NCBI GenBank assembly: GCA_037447655.1
Contig: JBBHKE010000953.1
Span: 403,001-467,000 of the forward strand
Source: Zygnema cylindricum
Lineage: Eukaryota > Streptophyta > Zygnematophyceae > Zygnematales > Zygnemataceae
Reading direction: 5' to 3'
Length of the DNA: 64,000 nucleotides
The translations under genes were made by a program, and so were the position numbers. The number at the start of each line of letters is the position of its first letter. Position 1 is the stretch's first letter. The notes beneath the pieces were generated by a model. That model saw nothing but the letters and a program-made list of their open reading frames with translations, was not told where the DNA came from and made no database searches. Positions 24,501-36,240 of the stretch are shown piece after piece.

Positions 24501-27500
24501 TGAATAGACTTGTCTGACAAAGTCGGCTGAAAATTTTTCCAAGTTGTTTTATGGTGTGTTAGCGCTAAGAAATAATTAGTATTTAAACTGTTTTCAGTCC
24601 AAATGAAACATCTGGGCAATTGTGAACCACAAAAAAAATGACAGTTAGCATTAATAACAATATTGTGTTCACGGGGCAAAAAAAACTAGGACGGAATTAG
24701 TGCTATTAAAGCTAATGGTGATTCACGATGTAGTGTCCAAATGCCTGATTGTATATTGTGCTTAGTCCACACTCAACGGGAAATGCCATTCATCAACTTT
24801 GAACCTATTTTGACATGCTTTAAGCATGAAAAAGACTCCGCCAAAATAATGTGATGTAAAGAGTCAGGACTAGCACATAAAATACCGTAAAGTATCCAGA
24901 AATACTGTTACATTTTACTACAATTTCTATGTTTCGTACGATTTCCAAACCCCACAAGTACTTGTCTCGGCGAATGGCGTCAGGTTAGTACACTTGCACA
25001 TGAAATAGTGCTCATGTCAGCTCAACATGGAGGATACAAAGAAGACACACAAATTGGTATTAAGTGCCAAAATTAATGTTAATCTTTTTTTTTCTATAAT
25101 CAGAAGCTACAAGGGTAAGAGTAGGTAACTGCGAAGGGAGAGCTCACACGGGGGAAAAAACATGCTTAGCACCGCACGAAAAATTTAAAGCTTCTAATTA
25201 AATTGAAGGTCCCTGGATCAATTTAAAAACCAGCCTCACACTTCAGGGCTTCAGCAAACTCCAAAATACAGCTGACATTTTACCTGACAGCCATCTCTTT
25301 TGTTCTGCTGACAGCCATCTCTTTCGTTCTGCTGCAACTCTCCAGTGCACAAAACACTGGCCTTTCGAGACATGGAATAGCCGTGAGCAAAGCTCAATAT
25401 ATATACCTGTGCATCACAAAAAGCATAAACAAAGATTTACCGTCTGATAAATGTAATTGCAACGGTTGTAAACCTTTTCTAAGACCTATTTGGTTAAGCA
25501 ATTTTTAATGGAAAAGATGGCTTACCAAACAACATCATTTTCACGATGCTCCCACATTCGTGAGAATTTTCTTTTTGAAATCAAGCAGCCAAAGATGTTC
25601 ACATCCAAAAACTCAAACAACAGCCCACAGCAGCTCAGCTTGGTTATTGAATATTACTTCTTAGAAATGTGCGGCATCTGAACTGAATATCTAGGCATTT
25701 AAAGGTAGACATTGACACAAAAACACAAAATTCATTATGACACCATAGGTGATTTTAACTAATCTTGAAAAATACAGGATCGCAGCCAGAATCCTCGTAT
25801 ATAACAAACTGGCTCAGTCCTAACTTCCTGTGCTCATAAAAACTGTAACAACCACAGAGGTGTCACACGTTTTCGAAGACAAAAGGAATCTTCGGCGTGG
25901 AGAGAGCTCCAAGAGACACAACTTACACTGGAAAACAGTACAAAGTCTCTTTCAGGGTATAATTGTGAATTTAATTGAAAAAAAGTTTAACGACGCTAAA
26001 TACTGCATCCTTCCAGCAAAAAAGGAAAAATGCTGTGCATATGTCCAACAGTTGGTAGAGTCTTATCGCCAGACAGAGACTTTTTGTGCTGGTAAAAAAT
26101 CCGGCAGCAAGATCAAAACTGTGTGTGGTTTTTCTAATCTTGTCACTTTCCCGGCTGAATTCCACCATTACAAAATAAAGCCTACAAGTAGTCACTTTCC
26201 CTGCTCTAGTCAGACTTCCTCTCTAGGAATGGCAAAAAGTTCCCTCAGTGGCCAGTACAGCTCTCATTGCGAATAGAATTTATTTTTTTGGCGAGCGTGA
26301 TCAGAAACGCGGTTCCCAAGTGTGTTATCTTAAAATCAGGTTCAGTCCAAATTAACACGGGGCCTGTAGTAACAAGTATTTTAACTTCGCCTAAAACAGT
26401 AGGTAGCAAAAGGTTTAGTCTAAGAACAGTGCAAAGGAGTCTAGTAGTGCAAAATAAAACTGCAAAATTTCCAAAGCTAGTATATCTCAAATGACTGCAT
26501 ACTGTGCATAACATAACAAATGGGAAACAATTTACATAAAATGACGTCTTGTGCTCCCCTCAAAACAAACCAGACAACCATCATTTACCACAAAATCATT
26601 GCAGCATTTGGATTATGAAAGGTGACAGCGGCGCGAAGGTTTTTACAGCAATGATGAAAAAGAGCATATTAGTTGCCAAATAAATGAAATAAAACAGGAA
26701 TGCACTCGTCAACTAGCGGCAACCATGATACCTTCAACAGATGCAAAACAATGACAGGGAGCGTTATGCGTGATATCTGCATACTTCCTGTTAAAAGTAT
26801 TGACTCCTCATAGGGACGCCCCCAAATAGACACTGTTCACCAAGCTCTTACAAGCCGCAGAAATGTTGCATTACATACAAATTTTAGCAGTAAATATGTC
26901 ACAAGGGTATACCATATGAGTACTTGGCGACTTGAGCTGATCGAGGTCATTTAAGCAACAACGTTTTCATAAAAAGTTTCAGATTCGCAATATGGCTCCA
27001 TACATCCAATGTGATTTGTCCATACCATTGCCATCAACTGAATCTGGTGAAAAGTACGAACGATGGCCATCTCAGTGCAACCGAATGAACTCTCAGTATA
27101 TCCAAACGGTGTATCAGTATAAATTTTCTTCTCTAAAGAACAAATAAAAAGGACAAGAAATGAAGTACTTACAAAATTGAAATCTCCAACAACAGCGATC
27201 CAGTTACCATCAGGAGATGGAGCAGCACAGTTAATAGGCTCACTAAATGAACCAATGGCGTCTGTAAAATACTCTTTGTAAAGCGGTTCTTTGAATTGTT
27301 GAATTTTAACTGACTCTTTGTAAAGCGGTTCTTCGTATTGTTGAATTTTAACTGGCCGAGTGCATCTGTGAGATAACCACAGACGTCGTTTAAGACTTCA
27401 TTGCACACAAGCTGACCAGCGAAGCATTATGCAGATGCGAGAACAGGCAAAATGAACAAGTTGACACACAAAAAAAATGGACATCTTATTCCCCCTTCCA

Positions 27501-29175
27501 CATAATTGATCAAAAGATTATAAGATTAATTCCTCTAAAAGGCTCATCAAGTTCATCAAACATATCTACATCAGGTGAGACAAGAAAGAAAAGAACACAA
27601 CAAGTGTTCAACAACAAGACAACAACAAGTTCAACAAGTTTAATATCACAACTTACATTCAAACGAGAATGATTGTTTCTACATAATGGGTTGCAAATGA
27701 AACAGCGTACCCTTCCGACGACATTGCACTACCAGCTCGCAAAGTGTGACAAATGAAGCTGCTTGCATCCAGTTTGGACCTTGTTTGAGATGATTGTTCA
27801 CAACTTGAAATGTCCCCTTGTGACAGGCTTGATAACTGTGATGGAACATCGAAGCAATACACAAACTTGTCTTGATTGGCAGCTAAAAGCCGCACCTGCA
27901 GCCATCAAATAATGAATCAAAGACAAAGTTTTAAAGTGTAGCCAGATAAGGTGCTAGAGTCTTGTAACATATTAAGATGTGAAGGGTCACAGAAGAAAAC
28001 GAATATAAAGATGTGAAAAAAGCAGAAACATTATCCAGGATAAGACCAGATTTTGCACTTGTTCTAAACAACATATCTCCCCAAAGAACTTCTCAAAAAT
28101 GCACTTAAGAGCACACCTCAGCCCCACAACGTCCAAACCGCAACCCATTCACCATAGCCGAAAGAATCCTTCCAATGCTGAACAAAGCCAACAGTTTAGT
28201 CTGCACACCTGGTCAATAAGCTCCCATGCCCAACAATACGTTTGATTATATCAGTCCTAACTTTATCGAACTAAAGGCATATTTAACTCACATACATCAT
28301 AACGAATTCCACAAAACGAGCTGCTGTCTGAGAATGCTGAGAGATACAACATGCAACATAATCTACAAGGCAGTCCAGGCAGGCATATTTCCCAGCTTTG
28401 GTGCAATTGGTGATACCTGTATTTCCATACACAACGTGAAAGATGGCCAGCTCATGAACTCCTCCCGCAGCGAAAAGGGACCCATGTTGGGCAATGCTGT
28501 AGAAAACACTAACGTGAGTTAACAAAGGAAACTCCTGGAAAGAAACTTGCATTACGCAACTGGCTTTTCGTGGCAATGCAAGGATCGCTGCAAATTTCAC
28601 CCTGTCATTTATCCACGCCGTTGAAATATACTGAATGCATGGTGCGCAGTGCTGGGAATCTCCACACCCTAAATCATGCTAACAGAACTTCAAAATAAAA
28701 ATTTTATATAAAGTTTACAGACAGCTCCACACTCATACTTACAATAATCATGGAAAGCTAGTTGGCGATTTTAATCTCACCTATATGGATGGAAGCCAAT
28801 ATGAACATTGGCCAATACTTCCCTACTCTTCAAATTATAAAAAAGCGCATCTTTATCATGAATTGCGATTATAATGTCGGCGTCTTGGTCAGATATAGAA
28901 AGAGAGTCACAACACCTGGAACAAAAAGGGGAAACAAGACAGGCACACCACATGCTGTCTACATTTAAGTAATCAATGCATAAGTCAATTTCCAACTCAG
29001 AATACATTTTCCGTTTCAAAATCATCTAGAACTATGTACAAACAATCATTGCCAGCACTGGCTCAGAAGAATAAATGTAGCTGCAAAAAAAAAACCAGTT
29101 AGTCCTTACCAGCTCTCCTCGTGGTATAATACTATTAATTCGCTTCGACACTTCAGCTACCTGTTCACAAGACAT
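21596..29175 (-). CDS. WD40 beta-propeller protein with C-terminal membrane tail; 5' exon unresolved
   Basis: Exon model (minus strand): 28915-28781, 28496-28417, 28208-28117, 27895-27733, 27261-27173, 25406-25284, 24257-24042, 23694-23560, 22430-22290, 21954-21895, 21778-21596 (stop TAA); phases agree at every junction, giving about 471 residues. Repeat-like blades are visible: DIIIAIHDKDALFYNL, GSLFAAGGVHELAIF, RLLAANQDKFVYCFDV, CAAPSPDGNWIAVVGDF, YVAWNKSSTYFAVSSD...VGVWSI, DPLDDEILFFLE, HGLVVGCQDRLLQ. The order resembles a little-studied family of plant/fungal WD40 proteins, but I cannot name an orthologue. The last 16 residues before the stop (VYFVIMTFLLIFLHV) form a hydrophobic tail. A likely first exon at 29175-29110 (starts MSCEQVAEVSKR, donor GTAAGG) ends in phase 0, while the next exon needs phase 2. 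Either a ~20-nt exon at 29025-29006 lies between them, or translation starts at the ATG at 29025, or one base is wrong. The donor at 27732 is also a weaker choice. Confidence 0.72.
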
Positions 29176-29760
29176 TTCCTATCAAAAATTTTGAGACGCT
29201 AAAAGTGAAAGGAAGAGATGATTCGAGTGAGATGTCCGCGTGGTCTTTTGCTGTTTTTTTTTTCGGCCGCCCGAGGTTTATTTTTTCAGCATGTTCTCAG
29301 TTCTTCCGGGGTTATTATCGGCCTCTACAAACGCTTGCGTGGCAGTACGGTTTGATTCGGAACGCTTCGTACATTTCATGTCCGCAAAGCGTTTTCTTTT
29401 CCTATGGACAAGGGGCTCATATCACGACACGCTAGTTGACGTAGGCTAACGTCACCTGCCAGTTCATGGCGGACAAAAAAAAGTACCGTTTTCATACCAT
29501 ACCGTTTTCCCCTTTTTCAAGTGTGAACAACGTAAATATCAAGTGACATATAGTAAATATTGGTTTCCTAATTTATCTTACATTATTGCAAAGTGCTAAT
29601 TATGCGTTTTATACCGTGTTTCCACAAATATATGATATTATTATGTCAATGTCATGCGACATGTCTTACTTATTAATTAATAAATCAGATGAAATCAAAT
29701 TATTACGTCAATTTCCAACGACAAATCCTAATTATTAGCTTATTTTCAGGTTTCAAACAA
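29176..29760. other. Upstream region of the WD40 gene
   Basis: Contains the putative 5' UTR and promoter of the minus-strand WD40 gene. The stretch 29200-29450 is more GC-balanced than its surroundings, but no further gene was recognised. Confidence 0.4.
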
Positions 29761-29763
29761 TAA

Positions 29764-30539
29764 GGGTGCGGCTCCATGTGGCTATAACTTAGCTAACCTA
29801 CTTTGTATTTTAGCGCGGATCTGGCGAACCCGATTACAGGTGTCTCTATGTGTTTACTTGAAATTGTTACTTAAGTTTGTGACGATTGTAAACGTGAACA
29901 TTACCCGTGATGGATGTCACCGTGTACAATCTGCCTTTGCCGCTCCGTATTTTTTCGAAACTTTTTGAAGCGTCGCAAGATATATCATAATTTTTGAAAC
30001 GGTTTCGTACGTAGCATGTGTTTGCGTGACATTGTAGACGTGCATCCTTGTAGTCGTGGCTGTACGGCATGCCTTTGCGTAAACCTCTCTTGTCCGGCCG
30101 CCATGACTTCGCAAATTATTCACTTTTGCAAATTTTTCACCTTTGCGTGAAATGACTCTACAGCATCGAGACCCCTGCAAAAAAAACCGTACAAGATGCA
30201 TGGGGACAAAAACCAAAAACCTTGTCGTTTTTTCTTTGGTCAAAAAAAATCCAAAAAATTTCACACGTAGGAATATGTTTTTCTATTGGTGTAAACGGTT
30301 TTTCTTAGCCTAAAACACATTGTCGATGTTATTCATGATAAGTTTGAAGATGACATAACAGTGGGTCGAAAAAACACAAAACGACAAATTTTCGTACATC
30401 TTAAGTCTGAGAATGACGCAAATTGTAATTTATAAAATTTACGATTTCTTCGTACGGTTGCAGCTTCGGCAGAACGTCGCTAAGTCATACATGAAAACGA
30501 CATGAAAAAACCCGAACCTAGCCACATGGGGCCGCACCC
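29764..30539. mobile_element. PIF/Harbinger-like MITE, copy B
   Basis: Left end GGGTGCGGCTCCATGTGGCTA pairs with the right end (reverse complement GGGTGCGGCCCCATGTGGCTA). Target duplication TAA at 29761-29763 and 30540-30542. The interior shares blocks with copy A, for example GTGGGTCGAAA...AAACGACAAATT and GACGATTGTA. No coding capacity. Confidence 0.85.
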
Positions 30540-31111
30540 TAAATTAAAAAATTGAATTGTTCTTTCAGTTAGAGAAACTTGACCAGAATTCAAACAAAAC
30601 CTAGTCATACACGAAAATAGAGAAACGCATTTTTGCTTCTCTTAAACCTATAATCCAAAACGAAGTTCAAAAACAAAATAATGGTGAAATTGCTCAGTGA
30701 AAGAAAGCAGGGCCACTTTCAAGTTGTTGGAAAAAAATTGAACATGTGTATGAAACTAAAACATCAAACAAATACATAGTGAAGGAGGAGGTTTTGCGGC
30801 GTGTAATACATGTTTCATAGTTTATCAATACAAGTCAACAAACGGTACTTCAACAATTAACACTCACACATGTTCAGCTTTGGCCGACACGGATAGTTCG
30901 AGAGGACTTCTTCGAAGGTTTATTTCAAAAACGCAGGCGAAAACAAGTGACCGAAAAAAAAAAAGCGAAAACGGTGGCGTTGATGTTTTGCGAGGAATTT
31001 CGACCATTTTAAGTTGGTTGCTAAGATTTTTTTGGTGAGTGCGATGACGAAAGTTAGGTTTTTATTTCCACCGACAAAAAAACGCTTGTTAGTGACGAAT
31101 TGAAACGTTAA

Positions 31112-31384
31112 TTTGATTTAAAATTAAAGAACGAGGAAAGATTAAACTTTAACATACTTGAATGGTGGGAAAAAAATTTAGATGTATTTGCGAAAAAAAG
31201 AGGACTTCCTATTCTTGCTGGTGTTGCTAGATCTATTCTAGCTATTCCGGCTTTTAGTTCCATGTTTGAATGCAATTTTTCGGATGCCGGGAATACAATA
31301 ACAAACAAAAAGAGCTCACTAGCGATTTCAATGATTAGTGACCTTTTGTTTGTTAGATCCAACCGAAATATGTTTAATGCATAA
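31112..31384 (+). pseudogene. hAT transposase C-terminal dimerisation domain remnant
   Basis: The frame ending in TAA at 31382-31384 reads ILEWWEKNLDVF, PILAGVARSILAIPAFSSMF and GNTITNKKSSLAISMI, then LLFVRSNRN. This is the conserved hAT C-terminal dimerisation region (pattern W..N...P.L...AR..L.IP..S...E..FS..G). The usual SER triplet reads FEC here, so it is decayed. The frame closes at 31109 upstream, and I see no DDE core or BED finger nearby. Confidence 0.8.
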
Positions 31385-31915
31385 TTTTTTGTTTTGTTTT
31401 TTTTTCTAATTATTGTTTTTTTGTTAGTATTAGTTATATATTTGTTTCTTTCATTTTTTATTTTTTTTTCACAGTTTTTCTATTGTTTATCTTTTTTCTT
31501 TCTTAAACTGGAATGCTTATTTTACCAAATTACCAAAGCGTTGTATTAATCCCACTTTTAGATTTATAGATTTTGTGTAATTTTTAAGTTTTAGGTTGAG
31601 ATTTTGTATAATAAAGTCAAAAATAGGACGAGGTTATGATTTGATTATTTCTATATTTGATACTACAAATAATTATTTGGATTTTATGCTTATCAATTAA
31701 AGACGTGGACTATAACCTACTACATCTACCAAGTCTCTTTGCAGTAAATAGTATTATAAATCATAATTTCCCATTAAGCCTACACTGCGAATCGTAAATA
31801 GCGTTATTAACGCTAATTCCGTCACCACGACCCAAAAACCTAAAAAATAGTAAATAACTCTAAAATTTTCTTTACATTATTTAAGGTATTTTTTGAATTA
31901 GCGTTAATATCTATA

Positions 31916-32453
31916 CACCGTGAATCGTCATTAGTGTTAATAACTCATGTTTGGGTTATAAAAATATTGATTTTTTTCCTCAAATAGGATATATGATTTT
32001 GATTTTTCCTTGACGATAATTAATTTACCGTACAAAATAGCGTAAAGAACGAAAATAAAATAAGATATAAATAGTGTGGTGAACGGGCGATGTCAAACCA
32101 TACATAATTGTACCTTTTCAAGTGAAAATTTTACAAAAAATGAATCAAGTCGGACGCGCACGCATAGGAACGTGCGCTAAAAAAACGTGATTAGTCTGAC
32201 ACGTAAATGAGTTTGACATATACAGATAATGAAATTTCACGACAGCGTACGATTTTTAATATTTTGTACGGATACATATATTAATGTATATAATCGTACG
32301 GCGATTATTCCATTTTTGTTGTTCCCAAATTAACATTAATGCCGAAATTAGAATACACCTTTTAAAAAAAAAATCAAATTCATTATTAGAAAAAAATTAC
32401 GGTAAAATTTTTGCAACACTATATAAACTTTGACCTAATAACGATTCACAATG
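31916..32453. mobile_element. TA-flanked MITE (mariner/Stowaway-like), copy D
   Basis: Left end CACCGTGAATCGTCATTAG, right end (reverse complement) CATTGTGAATCGTTATTAG, flanked by TA on both sides (31914-31915 and 32454-32455). Length 538 bp, the same as copy E. A further left terminus of this family lies at 31786 (CACTGCGAATCG). Confidence 0.7.
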
Positions 32454-32571
32454 TAGTATAGTACCGTTTTAAATAGCGTGGCTTACGATCGGTGTCTGAC
32501 CGTGCAAAATTGTACCGTATTAACGACAAAAGTACAAAAAATGATTTAATACATGTCGTTATGATGTAACT

Positions 32572-32808
32572 GCGTTTTCACAAACCGCGTAGTGCAAACG
32601 TCATAATGACGTGAAATTGTACGTTTGTCAGGTTCTGTATGTTTACCTAAATATCGGATAATTATGACGTGAAATTGTACGTTTTCACAAACCACGTAGT
32701 GGAAACGTCATAATGACGCGGAATTGTACGTTTGTCAGATTCTGTATGTGTACCTAAGAAATCGGATAATTATGACGTGAAATTGTACGTTTGTCATATT
32801 ATGTAAAG
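32572..32808. repeat. Tandem repeat of about 115 bp
   Basis: The block TTTTCACAAACC-GCGTAGTG...CATAATGACG...AATTGTACGTTTGTCAG...CGGATAATTATGACG occurs about two and a half times in tandem between the two TA-flanked MITEs. Confidence 0.75.
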
Positions 32809-32857
32809 CGGATAACTATTACTGACAGAAACCTAACTTAGAGTTATTGATAAACTA

Positions 32858-33396
32858 CACCGTGAATCGGTATTGGCGTAATGGACGTTATTTTAGGTAC
32901 CTTTTTTTTTCCCCAAATTCTTACACATCATAAATTATTCTGTTTTTTCTTTTACGCCATTTAGGGTTCTTTTCCTATTTTTATCATCTAAATAGAGTGT
33001 TGTACGGTCAGTTTCAGACCGTACAAAAATGTACCTTTTTAAGTGAGAACGTATAATTAATGGGTTTTAGTAACCACGGACGCATGAGAATATGCGCTCT
33101 AAAAAGGGGATGCAATTGGGTCGTCAAAAATCATGTTCTCACATATTCGTCCCGTTACCGCGTTTCGACCGTGTGAACGTACGATTTGTGTACAATTTGT
33201 CAGATTTTGAACAGAACCTATATTAGTGTAAACAACTTTGGGGCGGGTGTTTATTTTTTTTTAAATCCAAATTAGTATAAGTAAATATCCAGTATGTATG
33301 TTTTTTTTGAAAAAATCAAAATTCTCAATTAGCGTAAATAACGGTAATTGTTCCTACACGCTAAAGAAACCTTTACGCGAATAACGATTCACGGTG
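32858..33396. mobile_element. TA-flanked MITE (mariner/Stowaway-like), copy E
   Basis: Termini CACCGTGAATCGGTATTGGCG and (reverse complement) CACCGTGAATCGTTATTCGCG, flanked by TA at both ends; 539 bp. Interior blocks such as GTACCTTTT(C/T)AAGTGA and GCATA/GCATG...TGCGCT(A/C)TAAAAA are shared with copy D. Other termini of this family lie near 640, 24736, 31786 and 40069. Confidence 0.75.
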
Positions 33397-33719
33397 TACT
33401 GTACAATACTGAACGGTACAATACTGAACCGAGCAATTTTCGCGCTACAGACAAACGGTGAGAGCGGTGAGAGGATGCGGCGCACGCGTCCACGTCGCCC
33501 CCCTTTCATTCCGTTTTACGACGCGCCGCGCCGCGCGGACGTTGTGTGTATAAAGAAGTTCAGGGTTTTATTCTCATTCGTGTTTTTTTTTATTAAAAAA
33601 AAACACCACCACCCAAAAACCGTAAGGTTAAATGTAAGGTACCCCAGCGGTACAAAAACGACAAGCCCTTGGAAACCAAAGGGCAAAGCACCAGGTCGCC
33701 CGCAACTATTTTTATGGTA

Positions 33720-34440
33720 GGCCTTTGGTCGGCGCCTTTATCGTAAGTTGTATTATGGGCTTTTCATGTGATCTTCTTAGATCGCTACTTTGATCAGCCA
33801 CCGTCCGATCGTCCGAATCTGACGGTGTAAATAAAAATTTGTGGTCCGAATGTTTTAATTGGTCAAATTTCTGGTCCGAATGTTTTAATTGGTCCGAATA
33901 GGTCTGAATACAATATGGGTCTTAAGATCATATTGTATATTTTGCATACAATAGGCATATTGTATGGGCCTACTTTCACCTAATTTTGAACTATGTTTCA
34001 ATTGTAGGCCGTTTGTCGGCACCTTTATCGTAAGTTGTGTTATGGGCTTTTCATGTGATCTTCTTAAGTCGCTACTTTGATTAGCGACCGTCCGATCGTT
34101 CAAATCCGACGATAGTCCTATCATAAGTTGTGTTATGGGATTTTCATGTGATCTTCTTAAGTCGCTACTTTGGTCAGCGGCCGTCTGATCGTCCGAATCT
34201 GACGGTTTAAATAAAAAATACCTCAAAACTCACAAAAAAATAATTTGTTGTCCGAATGTTTTTCAAAATTTAGACATGACGTTTAATTCTCTATCGAACG
34301 ATGTGCAACTCAATCCTATTACTATTTTATTTCATTTTGCGGCCAATACAATATGGGTCTTAAGGGTAAATTGTATTTTTTGCGTACAATTGGCATATTG
34401 TATGGCTGTACTTTCACCTACTTTTTAACTATGATTTGAA
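33720..34440. repeat. Dispersed-tandem repeat cluster
   Basis: Three copies of a ~105-bp block (ATGGGCTTTTCATGTGATCT...TCGCTACTTTGATCAG...CCGTCCGATCGTCCGAATC) lie at about 33730-33835, 34010-34110 and 34115-34225. A second block (CAATATGGGTCTTAAG...CATATTGTATGG) lies at about 33912-33990 and 34350-34420. No coding frame. Confidence 0.75.
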
Positions 34441-35186
34441 GTACAAGTCTGCGTGATATCGCGCAAATAGCGTTGCAAATGCCACGTTTATTCTGACAAG
34501 TGGACGCGAATCCACCAAAGAAAGTCTTTGCGGGAAGATATCTCGTCACGCTCCTTTTGTCTCCCGTTAGACTTTGTGTTTTCACGCACTTCGAGTTTTC
34601 GTTCGAAAAGACAAAGGGTGGAAAAGCAAGCGCTAAAAGCCGTAGTTGTTCACGGCGATTAGTGCGAACGTACCAATCGCGACGAGTTATACGTAACGAA
34701 CGCATTGAACCCTTTGAACAAATCGTTAAAAATCGTTAATGAATTTCCGTCGGTACTATTCCGTACATGAAAAAAAAAATGATACATATAGCGCAGTTTG
34801 CAAGTTTTTCCCATTAAATGAGTGCTAAAATATTAAAAATGTTTAATTACATATCACACTCTATGACGTTATCTGAATTCCTTCATCAATTGGTAGTCTA
34901 GACGTCGAAATTAGGCTATGAAACATATGTGGCTTACCCGGATTCATATGTCCGCATGTGTAACTTTTATCAAATTCTGTCTGACTGAGCCTATCTGACA
35001 GGCATAAATTTTCAACATTCCATGGCGACTTCTTTAAAAAAAAATGAAGAAGACGCCCGTACAATTATCAAACTTACCAGGCAAAATTAGTGTGGCGTTC
35101 GACGTCTCTTTTCGAAAATGTCCATACATTTTCGATGAAATAACGTACAAGTTCCGTGATATTTCTGTTTAGTTCACTGAACAGAA

Positions 35187-36235
35187 TGAAACTCTGAGAC
35201 CTCCATAAGTCCTCAGAGTGGACAGCTTCCAAGAAGCCTCTAGGATAATCCTGACCCCTTTGTGTTTAAGCAAAAATAACTGCCACCCTGGCAGACAAAA
35301 ACTCTGACCAACTTCACCCCTGTGAAGACAAGACTCCCCTGAGTCGATAGCAAAAAGAATCTCTGAATTTGCTCCCCTGAGCAGTAAGTTATGGAGGGTC
35401 AAAGTTGACCTTTTGTACAGAAGCTCTCTGGGAGAGAGGGTCCTATCTTCTAATTTTTCTAAGTCCTATCTCTCTCACAGACTCTATCTACTGATGTACG
35501 GAACCAATCAGAATTGAGTTCCGTACGCAAAAGTACAGCTGCCGGTGTACTTTATGTACGGATATTGTACGACATGGCCAAAATGTCGACACATGTCAAA
35601 TCCGGATTCGGTGCCATAATCTCCGGAGTTTCCACAATCCAACGGAATTTTGCCACGCGTCATCCGATGTGGCGATGGCCACAAACCGCCGAAATCTTCC
35701 TCCGCGATCTCGGCGCTATTCCCGGCCGTCCGATTAAATTCGGCTTTAATCGTGGCCGTAATAAATACATGCGCGGTATTTGTTTCATTTACGAAACAAA
35801 TGCGCGGTACTGATTTATGTCCGTACCGTAAGTCGTACATTACATATTACTGGATCTATGTATCCCGTAATTAATTCTAGTTAAATGGTTTATCGCAAGA
35901 ATACATATCTAAATAATTATCAAACTATATGCTACGTAACAATACCTCTAGACGAAACGGCTAAGGCTACCGGCTACTTCGTGTCTGCCGGCCGGCAGGT
36001 ACAAGGATCAAATCCTGCCGCCGGCATATACATTTTAATCAAATATATAAACCCTATAATAAAATTCCCGTAAACCTCAGGATAGCCAAGGTAGCCATGG
36101 CTCTAGCTTCCTCTCCAATTTCTCAGTGACTGCGACAAGTTTGAGAGTTGGAGAGAGAAGTTAGAGATAGACTGCCTCGACTTCTATATTTCTTTTGAGA
36201 CCTAGAAAATACTAATAAAACCATTAGTTTCTACA
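35187..36235 (-). mobile_element. Solo LTR of the copia group (type B)
   Basis: 1049 bp, starts TGAAACTCTGAG and ends TTTCTACA, flanked by a perfect 5-bp target duplication CAGAA (35182-35186 and 36236-36240). It matches the complete type-B LTR at 54406-55436. Orientation is given by that relative: the element would be read on the minus strand. It carries the tRNA-like module at about 35945-36030. Confidence 0.85.
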
Positions 36236-36240
36236 CAGAA

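Noticed and set aside
33394-33720. 108-residue basic ORF on the plus strand
   Set aside because: Begins in a MITE end and continues into AT-rich non-coding sequence; no family resemblance.
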